64,000 nt of DNA from Clytia hemisphaerica (taxonomy: Eukaryota > Cnidaria > Hydrozoa > Leptothecata > Clytiidae): contig CACVBU010000598.1 in NCBI GenBank assembly GCA_902728285.1, positions 1,193,407 through 1,257,406 of the forward strand, read 5' to 3'. The notes under the pieces are model-generated. The model was not told the origin of the DNA, searched no databases, and saw only the letters and a list, made by a program, of their open reading frames with translations. Of this stretch, positions 11,554 through 22,534 are shown piece after piece. The first letter of the stretch is position 1. Each line of letters begins with the position of its first letter. The translations under genes were made by a program, and so were the position numbers.

Positions 11554-12200
11554 TATAAGTTTCTATCTAAATAAATAATTGCAATTTTTTTAATAAAACT
11601 GACTTTCCTTTTATAAAGTCATAATTGAACACATAAATAGTTATTTATTTTGTCCTTACATTAAACTTAGTCGATACTGACTTATATTAAGTCATATCTA
11701 AATAAAAAACTGTCTTTTAAATAAAATTGACTTTCTTCTTTGTCACCATAGACACTTAGTACATAATGACTTATATTAAGTCTTTATCTAATTAAAAAAT
11801 TGAACTTTTTAATAATTATGTTCTTTCCTAATTCGTAATAGACTTACATTAAGTCATATATAATTAAGAAATAGCTCATAAATCATATTTTATTGACTTA
11901 TATTAAGTGTGTCCTTTTTAATAAAACTGATTCTCTTTATTTTAACCTATAATTTTCTTTCTTATAATAAATAATCATCTTTTGTTTTATAACCTTTATA
12001 AATCCAGGTTAAATGACTGACACCTCTCTCTTCTACACGTTCTAGTGTTATACCTTGTTCTTCTAAATAAATAAATAAATTATGTAACCTCTTCCCATCT
12101 TTGTCTTTAAAAAGCAATCAGCTCTCTTTTCTGCTCAGTAAGCTGGATACAGAACTGAACTATACTCAAAACTTTATCTAAATCCCCAATGGGCAAAGAC
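11554..12200 (+). repeat. Degenerate tandem motif, LINE A 3' region
   Basis: A sequence of the form TTGACTTATATTAAGTCATATCTAA, then a run of A and T, then TTTTTAATAAAACTGA recurs with changes near 10860, 11665, 11765, 11840 and 11900. The core TGACTTATATTAAGTCA is itself close to a palindrome. The first copy precedes the 676-bp MITE and the others follow it, so the array was split by that insertion. I take it to be the LINE 3' UTR or an older repeat the LINE entered; the boundary near 12200 is uncertain. Confidence 0.45.
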
Positions 12201-12970
12201 TCTCACAATGAGAGTGACGCCCCCCAAACAACCTCAACAACTGAACTTGAGTTTAGTTCATCAGTAGTACATACAGTAGTATTTTTTCAGTAATCCTTTC
12301 TTGTAAATATAGTAACATTTAACCAGACTCGCTGCCCTCATTATATTAAAATTTGTATTTTTTTAGGACTGATAAGTACATATTTTTAAACACCAAAACA
12401 AAGCAAACAACATACCAGTTCTTTCTGGACAAATATATATGTATACTTTATTGTGTGCTTTGAGTTCTATTTTAATCAACCCTCTCAACTGCTGATCTTT
12501 CAACTATAATTTAGGAGTATAGAATGGGCTTCCATAGTACCATTTTCTCTAAGTATTTTGTGCAAATTTTCAACAAAGAAGTAGACTTTTTGACTGTCCT
12601 TGTCCCTTATGTTAAAGTTGTTCTGATGGAGGACATTGCTATTTTTGGTAGCCTTCACATATCAATAAGGAGCTTTGATGTAAATGTTTTTTCTGATGAA
12701 ATCATACTAATCTGAAACTATTAGGCTTTTATGAACTTTCTAGAACAATAATCTTGCTCCAATCTTGAGAAACACTGGAAAAATAGGTTAGCATTCCCTG
12801 CCATAATTTCACAGATTTCCTCTGCTTTCTGCTTGAAAACGCTGTCGCATAGCCGAAAACGAAAGTGAAACTGTGAAAACGTCCGCAAATTCGGGCCCAG
12901 TCCTCTTCCGAGACGGAGGCTAATTAGCGAACGGTTTTAAGATTACATTTTTGCGAATTTCAGTCAGTAT
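12201..12970. other. No gene seen
   Basis: A+T-rich sequence with only short chance frames. A block near 12840-12950, read on the minus strand, has TAGCCTCCGTCTC followed by a purine-rich stretch; a similar arrangement (GGCCTCCGTCTCAGAACGC) occurs at 3412-3430, so part of it is probably a dispersed repeat. Confidence 0.3.
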
Positions 12971-13060
12971 CATCTCACTTCAGTCCTCAGTTTAGTAGTT
13001 CTTTATCAAACTGAGGTCACTGCGCACATATATACGTGTTGACACTTAATGGTAAGTCAG
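12971..13060 (+). ncRNA. Conserved hairpin element, copy 1 (candidate structured RNA)
   Basis: The sequence contains CTCAGTTT, a 14-base loop, then AAACTGAG, an 8-bp perfect stem. A clearly related sequence occurs at 59691-59762: both have TCTCACT(T/C)CAGTCCTCAG before the stem and GAGGT(C/T)A(C/T)TG after it. In the second copy one stem base changes A to G, keeping a G-T pair. Copy 1 is followed by ATGGTAAGTCAG, which reads as a splice donor. It may be a repeat family with a hairpin, or a short non-coding exon; calling it an RNA gene is inference. Confidence 0.3.
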
Positions 13061-13084
13061 CATGTAAAATAACTTTTATCTTAT

Positions 13085-14190
13085 GGACTTTTTATGAAAT
13101 TTAGCATGATAAGGCTTTGGTACATACCACACCCTTTACAAATGATAATTTTTTTTTAATCTAATCTTTTTAATCACCAAAGCAATGTGGTATAAATAAT
13201 AAAAATTTGTCCTCTAGATATATCTACAAGTTTTCGTTTTTCTTAAAAATGTAAAATGCACTCATGTGGTTACTATTTGTCCTGGAAGAAAGATTGCGCT
13301 GACCAATGGATACCAGCAATCTTGCCCCCAGGATCACCATCTGGCCCCATGAGGCTGTTCAAGAATAAAGTTAAAAATCGGGCCTAATGGAAAATCTCTG
13401 GTGTGCGTAGGCGTATAGAGCTAAAGATAGTAAAAGACACGACCTAATTGAGATAAATAGGAATTGTGTAACCAAACAAAAATTGAGGCCTTGAATGACT
13501 AAAACATATGTGAATAAAGCCTTACATCACAATAGGAAAATCCACAAGAAAAAGCATGACAATAACCGTGTAAAAAGTCCTATCAAACAAATCGACGAAA
13601 AATTCCAGGGATAAGAAAAAGACAAACGGACATTTCAAAATGAGTAATCAGATCAAAATAACTCCGGAAAAGTCTTTTTGATGATGATAAAACAATAGAG
13701 AGACTGTAAGATAAGAATGCTACCGTTAAGCGGAAATAACATACTGAAAAACTTCCTTATGCATGAAGATATGAATGCCATCCTCAGAAGCTTTATAACC
13801 TAGAATACATGCTAAATGAACGTTGAATAATTTTTTTCCAATCTTGAAAGGTGTGGTATAACTATAAGCCATCGGAATTTGAAAATTTAATACTCATTAT
13901 CATGAAAAAAGAGATTAAATGGATGTTAAATGAACGCTACCATTTGTAAAGAGTGTGGTGTACAAAAGCCCTGCCATGTTAAATTCCATTTCAAAATTCA
14001 ATCGTAACAGTAACTATCATGAAAAAGATGTTAAATGAATGTTAAGTGGACGTTAACATTTGTAAAGGGTGTGGTATGTACCAAAATCTTACCATGTTAA
14101 GTTTCATTTAAAAATTCAATCCCAATCATTAGTTATTATGAAAAAGACGTTAAATGAATGTTAAGTGGACGTTGAATATTAGGTGTCTCC
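13085..14190. repeat. Composite repeat with inverted ends and internal tandem units
   Basis: The left block 13090-13145 (ATGAAATTTAGCATGATAAG through CCACACCCTTTAC) is matched in inverted orientation at about 14048-14108. Near the right side, units of about 110-130 bp with ATGAAAAAGATGTTAAATGA, then GTTAAGTGGACGTTAACATT and GGTGTGGTAT recur near 13835, 13900, 14020 and 14140. The middle section 13607-13797 is repeated, inverted, at 33787-34006. The overall form is a non-autonomous inverted-repeat element with satellite-like growth at one end. No gene is present. Confidence 0.5.
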
Positions 14191-14319
14191 TGAAGTGAAA
14201 TAACTTTCACAAAAAACTAAGTCCATTTTTTTCACATATTATGACTGAATCTCACAAAAATGTCATCATGAAACCGTTCTAAAAAAGGGCCAATCCCGTC
14301 ACACCGTAAAAGTACAAAC

Positions 14320-14742
14320 CCCTATAACTTTTGAGGGAATTCTTCAATCTTTATGAATTTGGTATCGTTGGACAGATATTTGGGAGTGGAACAATTTGAA
14401 ATAAAAAAGTCTTTAAAAGAATTCTAAAGACGAAGATGAAAATAAAGAAGAAAAAATTAAGATCTTGTAGAAAAGTGCTATAACTTTCATTTTCACTGGA
14501 GAGATTTTCTGATCTTAGGAGGTCATCACTGTGAAGAAATTTCACTGAAAGATTTATTCAGTATAAAGTTATGATACAAAGTTAATAAGTGGTTGACCCC
14601 GAAAAACAGCAGAAAATAGGGATTTTAGACGCCAATCAGCTGATAGCTTTTTTTGATTTTGAATTGTTCCACTCACAAATATCTCTCAAACGATACCAAA
14701 TTTATGAAGATTGAAGAACTTCTTCAAAAGTTACAGGTAAAA
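14320..14742. repeat. Inverted-repeat element (~420 bp)
   Basis: The left arm about 14325-14412 (CTATAACTTTTGAGGGAATT through GTGGAACAATTTGAAAT) is matched in inverted orientation at about 14652-14740 (GAATTGTTCCACTC through AAAAGTTACAGG). About 240 bp separate the arms. Probably a short foldback MITE; I could not see a clean target duplication. Confidence 0.55.
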
Positions 14743-15225
14743 GAAAAAAGAGTGCACACCTATCGTGAATAGACTTCAATTACACTAGCCATAACTTTCA
14801 TTAAAGCGCCACCGCAGCAAAACGAACACAGTTGAATTTGCTTTCAAAAGGAATGGTATTAGCCCTACAGTAATTTTTGACTTCTCATCTGATCTGAGAC
14901 AAAATTCAGTCTTCAAATGCTAATAAATGTGTCAAGGGAGTGATTTACAGTTATAGTTTCAAAAGTAAAGCCCATTTTGTTTTGACGTCTACTTAGAGTG
15001 ACATACGTGCCTTGCCTTACACGCTTTTTTATAAGAACAATTTTGTAAAAATACAATGCTAAAATTTGGCCAAAACTTAAGGAAAAATTTGAGATTTTAA
15101 GCCCCCCCCCCCGCAGAGGCTTCCCCGAGTTAAAAAAAGATGCTCGAAGGATTAAAGTAACTCATAAGTTCTAAAAGTATAAAATTGACAGACAAGAAAC
15201 ACATATTTTTTAAGACGTTGCTTAC
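14743..15225. other. Intron side of the MACPF gene or spacer
   Basis: It lies downstream of the MACPF exon donor on the minus strand, so at least the part next to 15225 is intron. There is a C run at about 15103-15113 and a CTTCGAGCATCTT motif (minus strand) shared with 3180. I did not find the next MACPF exon here. Confidence 0.4.
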
Positions 15226-16567
15226 CTTTTTCTGCAAGGTGGGCACAGTATAGCGGTTTGTTGGTCAGAAGCAACTTTCGGATCTTGTTATAATCAACAT
15301 CTTCTTGGTCCTGCATATACTTAGCACTGAAAAGATTCGAGATTTCTTCTAATTCATACTTGATAGGGATTGGATAATTTGCAACTTTCGAAGCCCAATC
15401 CATTGTATTGCCACTTGCTGGAGGAGGAGCTCCAATCGATATTGTTTTGACTTCAGTATTCGAAGAAAAGCTTTGTGCTTTAGAAATTTGCTCATTGCTC
15501 ATTCCAAAGCCTCCACTCAATGAATACAACCCGGAATAGCTGGCTTCTGCAGAAAGACTTTTCCCGTCTTTTGTCTTTGTTTTGTAATCATCTTGTGACA
15601 TTTTGTACTGATAAACAAAGCGTGCTCCAAATAGAGTGTTTGTTTGGAAATGGGTCCCATAGTAATCATAAAAATCAAACACACTTTTAGGTGTGCTTAA
15701 ATTTTTGGCATAGTCAATGAAGTCTTGTGCAAGAGCTGGTGGTGTTTGTTTGTTCAAAGATGAAAAGTAATAATGACATTTGGCAGATGATGTCACGAAT
15801 ACTGACTTGCTATTCCTCATTTCAGATTTTAGGTGGCTGTACTCAAAACTTGCAGAAAACTTTGCACCCCAACCTCCTCCGCTGACATGAGCTGACATCG
15901 ATAAGGACTTTGATAAATCGTTGCTCGTTTGCATGGTTTCACTTTCAAAAGATGTAATACAGGCAACATCAGGGGCTAAGAAGTACCCTGAAGGAACCTG
16001 GTACCTACAATCAGCTGTGTAGTATGGTTTACTATAGTCAGCTTTAAATATTGGTCTTGTTAGACCTGGGTCATGCCCAATGGCTAAAGGGTATCCACGG
16101 AAGATACTGTAGCCATATGTTGCATAATCGAAGTCGGAAAACGACCGTTTCAACTGGTTACCGTTACAGAATTGAGCATCATTTCTGTTTATGTTTGCAT
16201 TGACAACAGACAAACGATTGTCTGGTGCTTCTTCAGTTGATTGGCCACCAGGTTGGTCACCAATAAAAAATTCCTTCGATACAGGGGCAGCAGTTGGGTC
16301 GGCTGTTTTGGATTCTTGGTTGGAAAGGTATTGCAATACGACAAAGGTATGGGGAACCAATAAGAACAGTAGCAAAACAAGAATAAGAAGGAGAGACTTA
16401 CAACTTGTACACCCTAACTTTAGATTAAGATGTTTGTTTATTTCGGAACCATAACGTAATTGCGCTTCTTTGTCTGACATGCTAAATGTCGTATCTTTAA
16501 CAACCTCTGATGATTTTTCTCCCAATTGCTCTAATTTAATACCATCCGTCCAAGTAGGATTTTCCAT
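15226..16567 (-). CDS. MACPF-domain protein, first coding exon, N-terminal membrane anchor
   Basis: From ATG at 16567 the exon encodes 447 codons before a strong donor (AAAAAG then GTAAGC, intron from 15225). Residues about 58-80 (KSLLLILVLLLFLLVPHTFV) form one long hydrophobic segment after a charged, signal-less N-terminus, implying a type II membrane protein; a low-complexity stalk follows. The MACPF fold begins near residue 150 (YGYSIFRGYP, then DPGLTRPIF) and carries the family signature DYYGTHF at about 301-307, with glycine-rich segments on either side as expected for the central sheet and its membrane-insertion helices. It ends LYCAHLAEKG, a C-terminal cysteine segment seen in invertebrate MACPF proteins. 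MACPF proteins form oligomeric membrane pores in immunity or venom, or act in development; which applies cannot be told. Later exons were not found. The frame has no disruption. Confidence 0.85.
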
Positions 16568-16620
16568 AGCATTCACGTTGGCAATTGTGGTCAAGTGTGA
16601 TTGTGCTCTGCTTCTCGATG

Positions 16621-16628
16621 TTTATATA
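16621..16628 (-). promoter_or_regulatory. TATA box of the MACPF gene
   Basis: On the minus strand the sequence reads TATATAAA, 54 bases upstream of the MACPF ATG at 16567. A start about 30 bases downstream of it would give a 5' UTR of only 25-30 bases. Position and exact consensus support it; there is no direct evidence of use. Confidence 0.55.
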
Positions 16629-17968
16629 GCCAAGAACCTTTTTATGAAAGAACAATTTAAAAGGCAGTCTCGTACCCAGAGCCACTTGCACCAATTTTAT
16701 CATTTTACTGATGGACGCGATACAATACTTTCGTGGGCGCTCTCAGAATCATAAAGAGGCGAACTAAGGGACTGGGTTCGAGTTTGTGTGAAAGGAGGCG
16801 TTGTCTTACACATAATGGTCAACAAGAATTGGTCTCCATAGGGAGATTAAAGGTTCCGACACTCTAGGAAAGCGAAGGTGCATAGATTATTTCATAATTT
16901 ATTTCTAAAGAAGATTATGAGTCATTCTAGAAATACCTTTTAAAACCTGGACCAAATTCCTGAATATGTGGGAAAAATTCAAAAGTCTCCGACACAGCTA
17001 TATCTTTAGAGCTACTAAATCCACAGGGTATAAAAAGTTTGTTTCCGAAAGGTATTTAAGCCTTGCATTATGGTTGTATTTAGCGACGAAGAAGAAGGAA
17101 GCCTAAAACTACTTTTTGCATTATTTTGATCAAATCCAAAAGATACGCTGAAGACAATGTCGGCCTACGTTGAAAATAAAAGGTTCCTACATTGTTGGGT
17201 TTTAGAAGTTTAAGCTCCACAGGATGTTTGAATTCTCTTTCTAAAAGGGACACTATTACACCCTTCTGTGAAGATAAAGGAAACTTAAACCTTTTCTTGC
17301 ATCATCCTAAAGGAATTTTAAGACGATTAAAAAGGAATGTTTTACAAGGAGGTGTAAATCATCATCTCATATTTTGCATGGGGTGATATTTACTCCAGCT
17401 TTCTAAAAATGTTCTTTCCACTACCGCCGTTTTAAGGCACGATAGGATGCCTTAATGTATTTATGCCTAAATAGAAATTTTAAATGTCCGTCTTGCTTGG
17501 ATGGTAGTTAGTTTATCTGCTTATACTATTTTAAGGATTTTGTCCTGAAAATTTTAAATTCTAAAAATCAAACGGCCCTATTGATTATAACGCCTTTGTG
17601 AATTGTAACTTTATCATCAACTACACTGTTGGAAATATGTTTACAACCTCGGCAATAGGGTAACAAAATTAGATTTTTACTTTAAATCCGGTGTTTGTAT
17701 GAAAACCACGTGGTTCTTATTCATTTTCTATCAAGGAGTTTCCGATCTAGCCCCTTTCTTAGCTTTACACTCAACGGTTAGAAGACACAAAAAAGAGAAA
17801 GTTCTTTGTAGTTGTTTCTGGCGTTTAGATTTATTTCCATGATATATATTGCCTATCTATCAAATTAATCGACCACAAAGCAATCATAATTTCTTTCTTT
17901 CGCATATCTCTAGATGATTCATATGTCATATCACCTAGTGGTAGGTTAATTTGTCTAGGATTTATCTA
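16629..17968. other. No gene seen
   Basis: This is 5' flanking sequence of the MACPF gene followed by A+T-rich spacer. I see only short chance frames and no repeat shared with the rest of the window. Confidence 0.35.
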
Positions 17969-18222
17969 TACAGGGTGTCCCTAATTAAAGTATCGAGTTT
18001 GAACATGCGATTGAGTAGAAAAGTTTGAGTGTTATCGCTAAAATATAAGAACGTTCTCCATCACACAGGCTAATTACAAAAGGTAGTTACAACGTATAAA
18101 TTAATCGTAATGACAAAGAAAAAAGAGGGAGAGCTTAAATTACAATTTTGTGAATACACACATAAAACTTTCTACTCATAGTTGTGTTTCGACTCGATAC
18201 TTTAATTAGGGACACCCTGTAT
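17969..18222. mobile_element. ~250-bp mariner-type MITE
   Basis: The ends read TACAGGGTGTCCCTAATTAA and, inverted, TTAATTAGGGACACCCTGTA; the match continues to about 28 bp (AAGTATCGAGT). The outer TATA on each side is consistent with a TA duplication. ACAGGGTGTCC-type ends are common in Tc1/mariner-derived MITEs. There is no coding capacity. Confidence 0.82.
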
Positions 18223-18784
18223 AAGAGAAAATCGGAAATGTTAACAATAGTGTACGTAGTCAAGATAAAAAACAAAAACAATCATCTTTTTAAGGGTAAT
18301 GGTTTGAAAACTCTGATTCTTTTCGATAAATAAATCGGGAGATAAATGAGCTGATCATCTTCATTGAGATATTAAAAAACCTGAAAATACCAGTCCCAAC
18401 AAAAGCTTTGTACGGAAAAATCTCGGAACTCGTAAAATCTGACTGAAATCTGCCGGAAACGGCACGAAACTCCGAGTATCGGAAAATAAACTAGTCTCTA
18501 TTATTGACTGATATATCGCTCTACCGATGGTATAGAGCACTTTCTTGAATCGCAAGTCAGATTTGCAAATATTACCGAGTTTATGTATTTGCATTTTTGA
18601 GGACGGTAGAGTGACTGAAGCCATTTGAAAAACCCGCAATTCCGCCCTGCAAAATCGAGGACGGTAAAAGTGCTGATTTATCGTCGTCATCAGCTGGTCA
18701 GGATCTACTCAAATTAGAACCTTACCGTCTCCGTCGCTGAAAAACACACATACATAAACTCGCTATTATCTTTTTTGGGGAGTA
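18223..18784. other. No gene seen
   Basis: A 109-codon chance frame lies on the minus strand (18361-18690), with low-complexity composition and no recognisable domain; I do not call it. Confidence 0.3.
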
Positions 18785-19420
18785 GTCGCGCGGCTGAGGT
18801 CAAAAAAAGTGGCTAGAAAATGATTTTCGTGATACACCTCTTAGAACTAACTTTTTTTGGTGGAAACTCGCGAATTAGTATATGTAGATTCCAAAATCAA
18901 AAAGTTTCCACGATATTATCGTGCAAGTAACGACTAATTGGCGATTTTTTGCGTTTCCAGGCAAAATTGCAAGGCCTGGAAATTCATGATTTTTGGGGGG
19001 TCTTCAAATTAAAAAAAAACCTATATCACATGATAGAGCTCTTCAAACTGAGCAAAAAAGTGTATTACACCAAAGTCCCAACTTCTCTAGATCAAAATTT
19101 ATTGGCCTATTTGTGGTGAAAAACTGATGGAAAACAGGGAATTTCCCCACAATCTGCATTAATTTATGCAAAATTAAACACCATTTTGGCCCATAACTTT
19201 TTTCAATTTGAAGACCCCACAAAAATCATGAATTTCCAGGCCTTGCAATTTTGCCTGGAAACGCAAAAAATCGCCAATTACTCGTTACTTGCACGATAAT
19301 ATCGTGGAAACTTTTTTGATTTGTAATCTACACATACTAATTCGCGAGTTTCTGTTGTTTTTTTTGGAATCTAAAAGATGTATCACGAAATGAAACGTTT
19401 TTCGACCTCAGCCGCGCGAC
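18785..19420. mobile_element. 636-bp palindromic MITE
   Basis: The termini GTCGCGCGGCTGAGGTC and GACCTCAGCCGCGCGAC are flanked by TA (18783-18784 and 19421-19422). The arms are inverted matches over about 240 bp each, including TTTCCACGATATTATCGTGC and GCGTTTCCAGGCAAAATTGC with their complements. The central loop is about 150 bp. No coding capacity. Confidence 0.85.
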
Positions 19421-20394
19421 TAGAGAGGCAATTTTTTGGTAATTGAGGTAATTGATAATAACTTGAAAAATATTCATAAAAAAAGTTCAATTAAATTCCG
19501 GGGGCACTAGATCTAAAAACTTTGTTTGAAAGTGGTTCACGTGTTTTGATTGGGAAATATTCTGATCTAGTCATTTCGGGGCTTCGAAATCAATGGGCCA
19601 TACTTTCAAAAGTCAAAAGTTTGCTCAACATTCAAATCATTTTGATTAGTCATATTTCAAAATTATGATATGAATTTAACACACAGGTGGCAAACTTAAA
19701 AGTCTGAAAGACGAATCACGCTTCTGCTCGAAATCTTTATGTGCTTGTTACACATGACACTAATAAAGAAATTAAATGTTGTAACTAAAAGTTGTAAAGC
19801 AAGCAACATGGGAATAAAATCACGTGAACTTTTTCGAGTAATCACATGTTTTGACTGCGGGTTACACCAATCTAATACATGCATGGGTATGGGGAGATAT
19901 GTCTATGTTAAGGATTTATAATGTGGTTGCTGATACCTTGATACTTGTCAGGTTTGACAATGTAAGGATGCAGCTGTCCTTCCGAAAGTTGTTTTAATTT
20001 AATATGCCTATACAACAGAAAAGCTATACATGCCATAATTACGAGTTGAGTCTGGTTATAACAGTTAGTTCCCAATCTGATCTTCTTCTCAGATGTCTGA
20101 TCAGAGTCAAGCTAAGATCTGGTGGGAAGTTATAATTTTGTTGGTCACTCCACAAGCACGAAACAGGACATGAAAACTAAGATATGTATGCATGCATGAT
20201 TTTGTGGAGAGATATATTTTCATGATTGTTCTATTTATGAACTATTATGCCTATTGATCTCAAGCCCTGTTGGGTGCAATTTTTTACAGCATGATATTTG
20301 GCTTTCCTTATTCGTATTATTCAGATATTAGATATGGTAAACCTACCACACGGTAAACAGGACCCTTATCTGATATTCCGATGGCGGATTGGCT
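19421..20394. other. No gene seen
   Basis: A+T-rich spacer. Only short overlapping chance frames on both strands near 19700-19920. Confidence 0.3.
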
Positions 20395-20542
20395 CAGGTG
20401 AGTTAAGGAAAGTCCAAAACCTATTTCCCGATTTTTCCACCGCTTCCCATTGTTCCTTTAACTCTCTCGGAAAGTGCTGGGCCGAAAATTTAAATTATGC
20501 CAATCTCAAGATATCGGCCAAAAACTGATTTTGACGTTAGGA
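20395..20542 (+). repeat. Dispersed repeat, inverted copy at 31613-31790
   Basis: The block CAGGTGAGTTAAGGAAAGTC through CCGATTTTTCCACCGCTTCC and GGAAAGTGCTGGGCCGAAAA to a TTTTGACGTTA end is found on the opposite strand at 31613-31790. The second copy has about 40 extra bases in the middle. It is therefore a mobile or dispersed repeat of unknown class. Confidence 0.65.
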
Positions 20543-20624
20543 AATACGTCGAAAAAATATTTTTTTTTAATTTATTCTTTATTTTAAGTTAGGTGGTATC
20601 TAGAAAATTACAAGTAAGTTTCGG

Positions 20625-20877
20625 ATCAGTTCCAGTTGGACTGGTCGCTGGTTGAAACTGGTCAAGAATCCACCCGGGACTCATTTTACTGACCCGATTT
20701 CATAAAATCTTACAAAAAACCTGGTCAAGAACCCACCCCTCAGCTGGTCAAGAATCTGACTTTCTGGTCAAGAATTTACCCGCGACCTGGTCAAGGACCT
20801 ACCCCCCAACTAGTCAACAATCCACCCGACCTAGTCAAGGACCTACCCCCCAACTGGTCAAGAACCAAATCAAATGC
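20625..20877 (+). repeat. Minisatellite, CTGGTCAAGAA units
   Basis: About eight degenerate units contain CTGGTCAAGAATC or CTGGTCAAGGACC followed by CACCC or TACCCCCCAA, with spacing from 25 to 40 bp. No gene. Confidence 0.7.
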
Positions 20878-20904
20878 AAATTATAGAAAAAGTATATAAT
20901 AACA

Positions 20905-21142
20905 CCATAACACGAACTACAATATTACTTTTGCAAATCAAAACAAACAAAATGGCAGACTGGTTATGATGATGAGCTGATTCTTTCGTCTTTGACTGGA
21001 AGAAGTGTTTTGTATGTCTAATTTTGTTTCTTGTCTTTGAAACTGAATACTAAATACTTTAATTTAGTCAGCTAAATACTGTAATTTAGTCAGAAGTTCA
21101 TTTCAGCAATGATTTCAATTCTTTTCTGGAATCTTTAAAGAA
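20905..21142 (-). repeat. Dispersed repeat R, copy A, first fragment
   Basis: The segment matches 40690-40918 in inverted orientation, including AATATTACTTTTGCAAATCA, AAAATGGCAGACTGGTTATG and GATTTCAATTCTTTTCTGGA. In the copy at 39858-40918 the sequence continues directly into AAATTTGCTCAAG; here that continuation appears only at 25651, after a 4.5-kb insertion. Confidence 0.75.
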
Positions 21143-22533
21143 GTTAATTTTTACGTCAGAGGGTCGAAATGTTGTTAACAGTGTAAACAGGTGAAGATTT
21201 TGGGGAGGCAAATAAATGACAAAAGTGTATTAGGTTCCGAAATGTGTATTTGTCGAAATGAGTAAAATATAGTAAACTTGAAATGATTGAAATTGCCGAA
21301 ATCTGTGAAATGAAATAAATGTGAAATATTGTTCGCTTTGGGGCTGATGTTGGGGATGTACCCTGCAATAGGCCTAACTAAGCGCCTAAGACCGTAAGGA
21401 TGACGGCCTGTCGAAGGACTGTAAGGGGGACAGCCATATGAGCGTGGACTGTAAGGAAGACAGCCTTTACTCCTAACCTTATGAGCGTGGGCTGTAAGGA
21501 GGACAGCCTTTACTCCTGAACCTTATGAGCGTGGACTGTAAGGAGGACAGTCAAATGAGCGTGGACTGTAGGAGGACAGCCTAATAGAGCGTGGACTGTA
21601 AGGAGGGACAGCCTTACTCCTAACATGTATGGCCTGTAGGAAGCTAGCTAGCCAATATGGGGTTCCGAAGGGACCCACACCCCCAAAACGTCCCCAAAAC
21701 TACCCGCACAATACATCCCCAAATCAGCACAACTCAAAAGAAGTCATAACATTAGGAAGCTAACTCTATAAAAGGATGACAGTTTGGTCTTAGTGTTTAA
21801 AAGTTTTCCCTATAGGTCATAATGAGAATAGCCTGAGCCTATGTATTTGATGAAGATGGCCTGAGCCTATATCCTGGTGAGAATAACCTGAGCCCATGTC
21901 CTGATAGGGATGATTGATTTTAGTCTAGATTGTAAGAGGATGATTGGACTTAGGTTCTAAGACCGTGGATGCCCTGTCGGACTGTAGGAGGACAGCCATT
22001 GAGCAGCGGATGGTCTGAATCGAGATCTGAGGGTAAAATTGTTTGGACATTTAATGAAGGGATCTGCTAATATATAAGATTTTTGAGGATGGGACAAACT
22101 TTTTTCTAGCACTGTATCTCTGGGGGTAGTTTCAGGGAAAGAAAGGGAACCAAGTCCCCGGGTAGTTAACCAAAACAATCTCTTATTGTGAAGTCTCCAG
22201 ACCCAATTTTATGTTACAGCTGTATAGAGATAGTGTAAAAAAAACAAAAACAAAAAAGCCCATATCTCAACAAGTAAATTCCCAGATGTTCATTCTAATA
22301 TAATTACCATTGAATCGTGACGCATTCGACGTCACCAGGGATTATAGCAAGAGAAACAAGAAGAAAGAAAATATCTGTCCCACTTACATGTGAACCAGGT
22401 TGGATAGTAGAAACCCAGTTAAGACAAAATAAAACTTGACGACCAAGACCAAGAGCTACCCAACCAGTAGGTTTGCATGGGAATCAAGCTTATTACCAGC
22501 GTATCATGACGTATTAGAGTCGCCGGCATAATA
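21143..22533 (+). repeat. Near-duplicate block, copy 1
   Basis: This 1,391-bp block aligns throughout with 22535-24088. Differences are mostly single-base gains and losses, often in homopolymers, plus missing minisatellite units. The copy ends GCCGGCATAATA directly before the N at 22534. Confidence 0.85.
21385..21630 (+). repeat. Minisatellite, GAGCGTGGACTGTAAGGAGG units (copy 1)
   Basis: Units read GAGCGTGGACTGTAAGGAGG then ACAGCC, sometimes followed by TTTACTCCTAACCTTAT, giving 26- and about 44-bp forms. The same array appears, longer, in copy 2. Confidence 0.8.
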
Positions 22534-22534
22534 N
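22534..22534. other. Single N at the junction of two near-identical blocks
   Basis: This is the only ambiguous base I noticed. It lies exactly between the end of copy 1 and the start of copy 2, as expected from a join or an unresolved polishing position. Confidence 0.9.

Larger units (their letters stand above)
4816..12200 (+). mobile_element. Decayed non-LTR retrotransposon (LINE A), I/Jockey-like
   Basis: In order: possible 5' monomers; ORF1 with gag-type zinc knuckles; ORF2 overlapping the ORF1 stop by a few bases, with an apurinic-type endonuclease, a linker, a reverse transcriptase start and a C-terminal region; then an A+T-rich 3' region. It is interrupted by three inverted-repeat elements (6319-7293, 8601-9429, 10878-11553), each flanked by duplicated TA. 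Removing the first two restores an uninterrupted LINE frame across the site. Frameshifts (near 5690, 6180 and 8410) and an internal deletion that removes most of the RT palm (near 10200) show it is dead. Core limits 4979-10700 are firm; the outer limits are estimates. Confidence 0.8.

Noticed and set aside
16191..16754. Plus-strand ORFs opposite the MACPF N-terminus
   Set aside because: They are antisense to the MACPF exon and its promoter, with no domain content.
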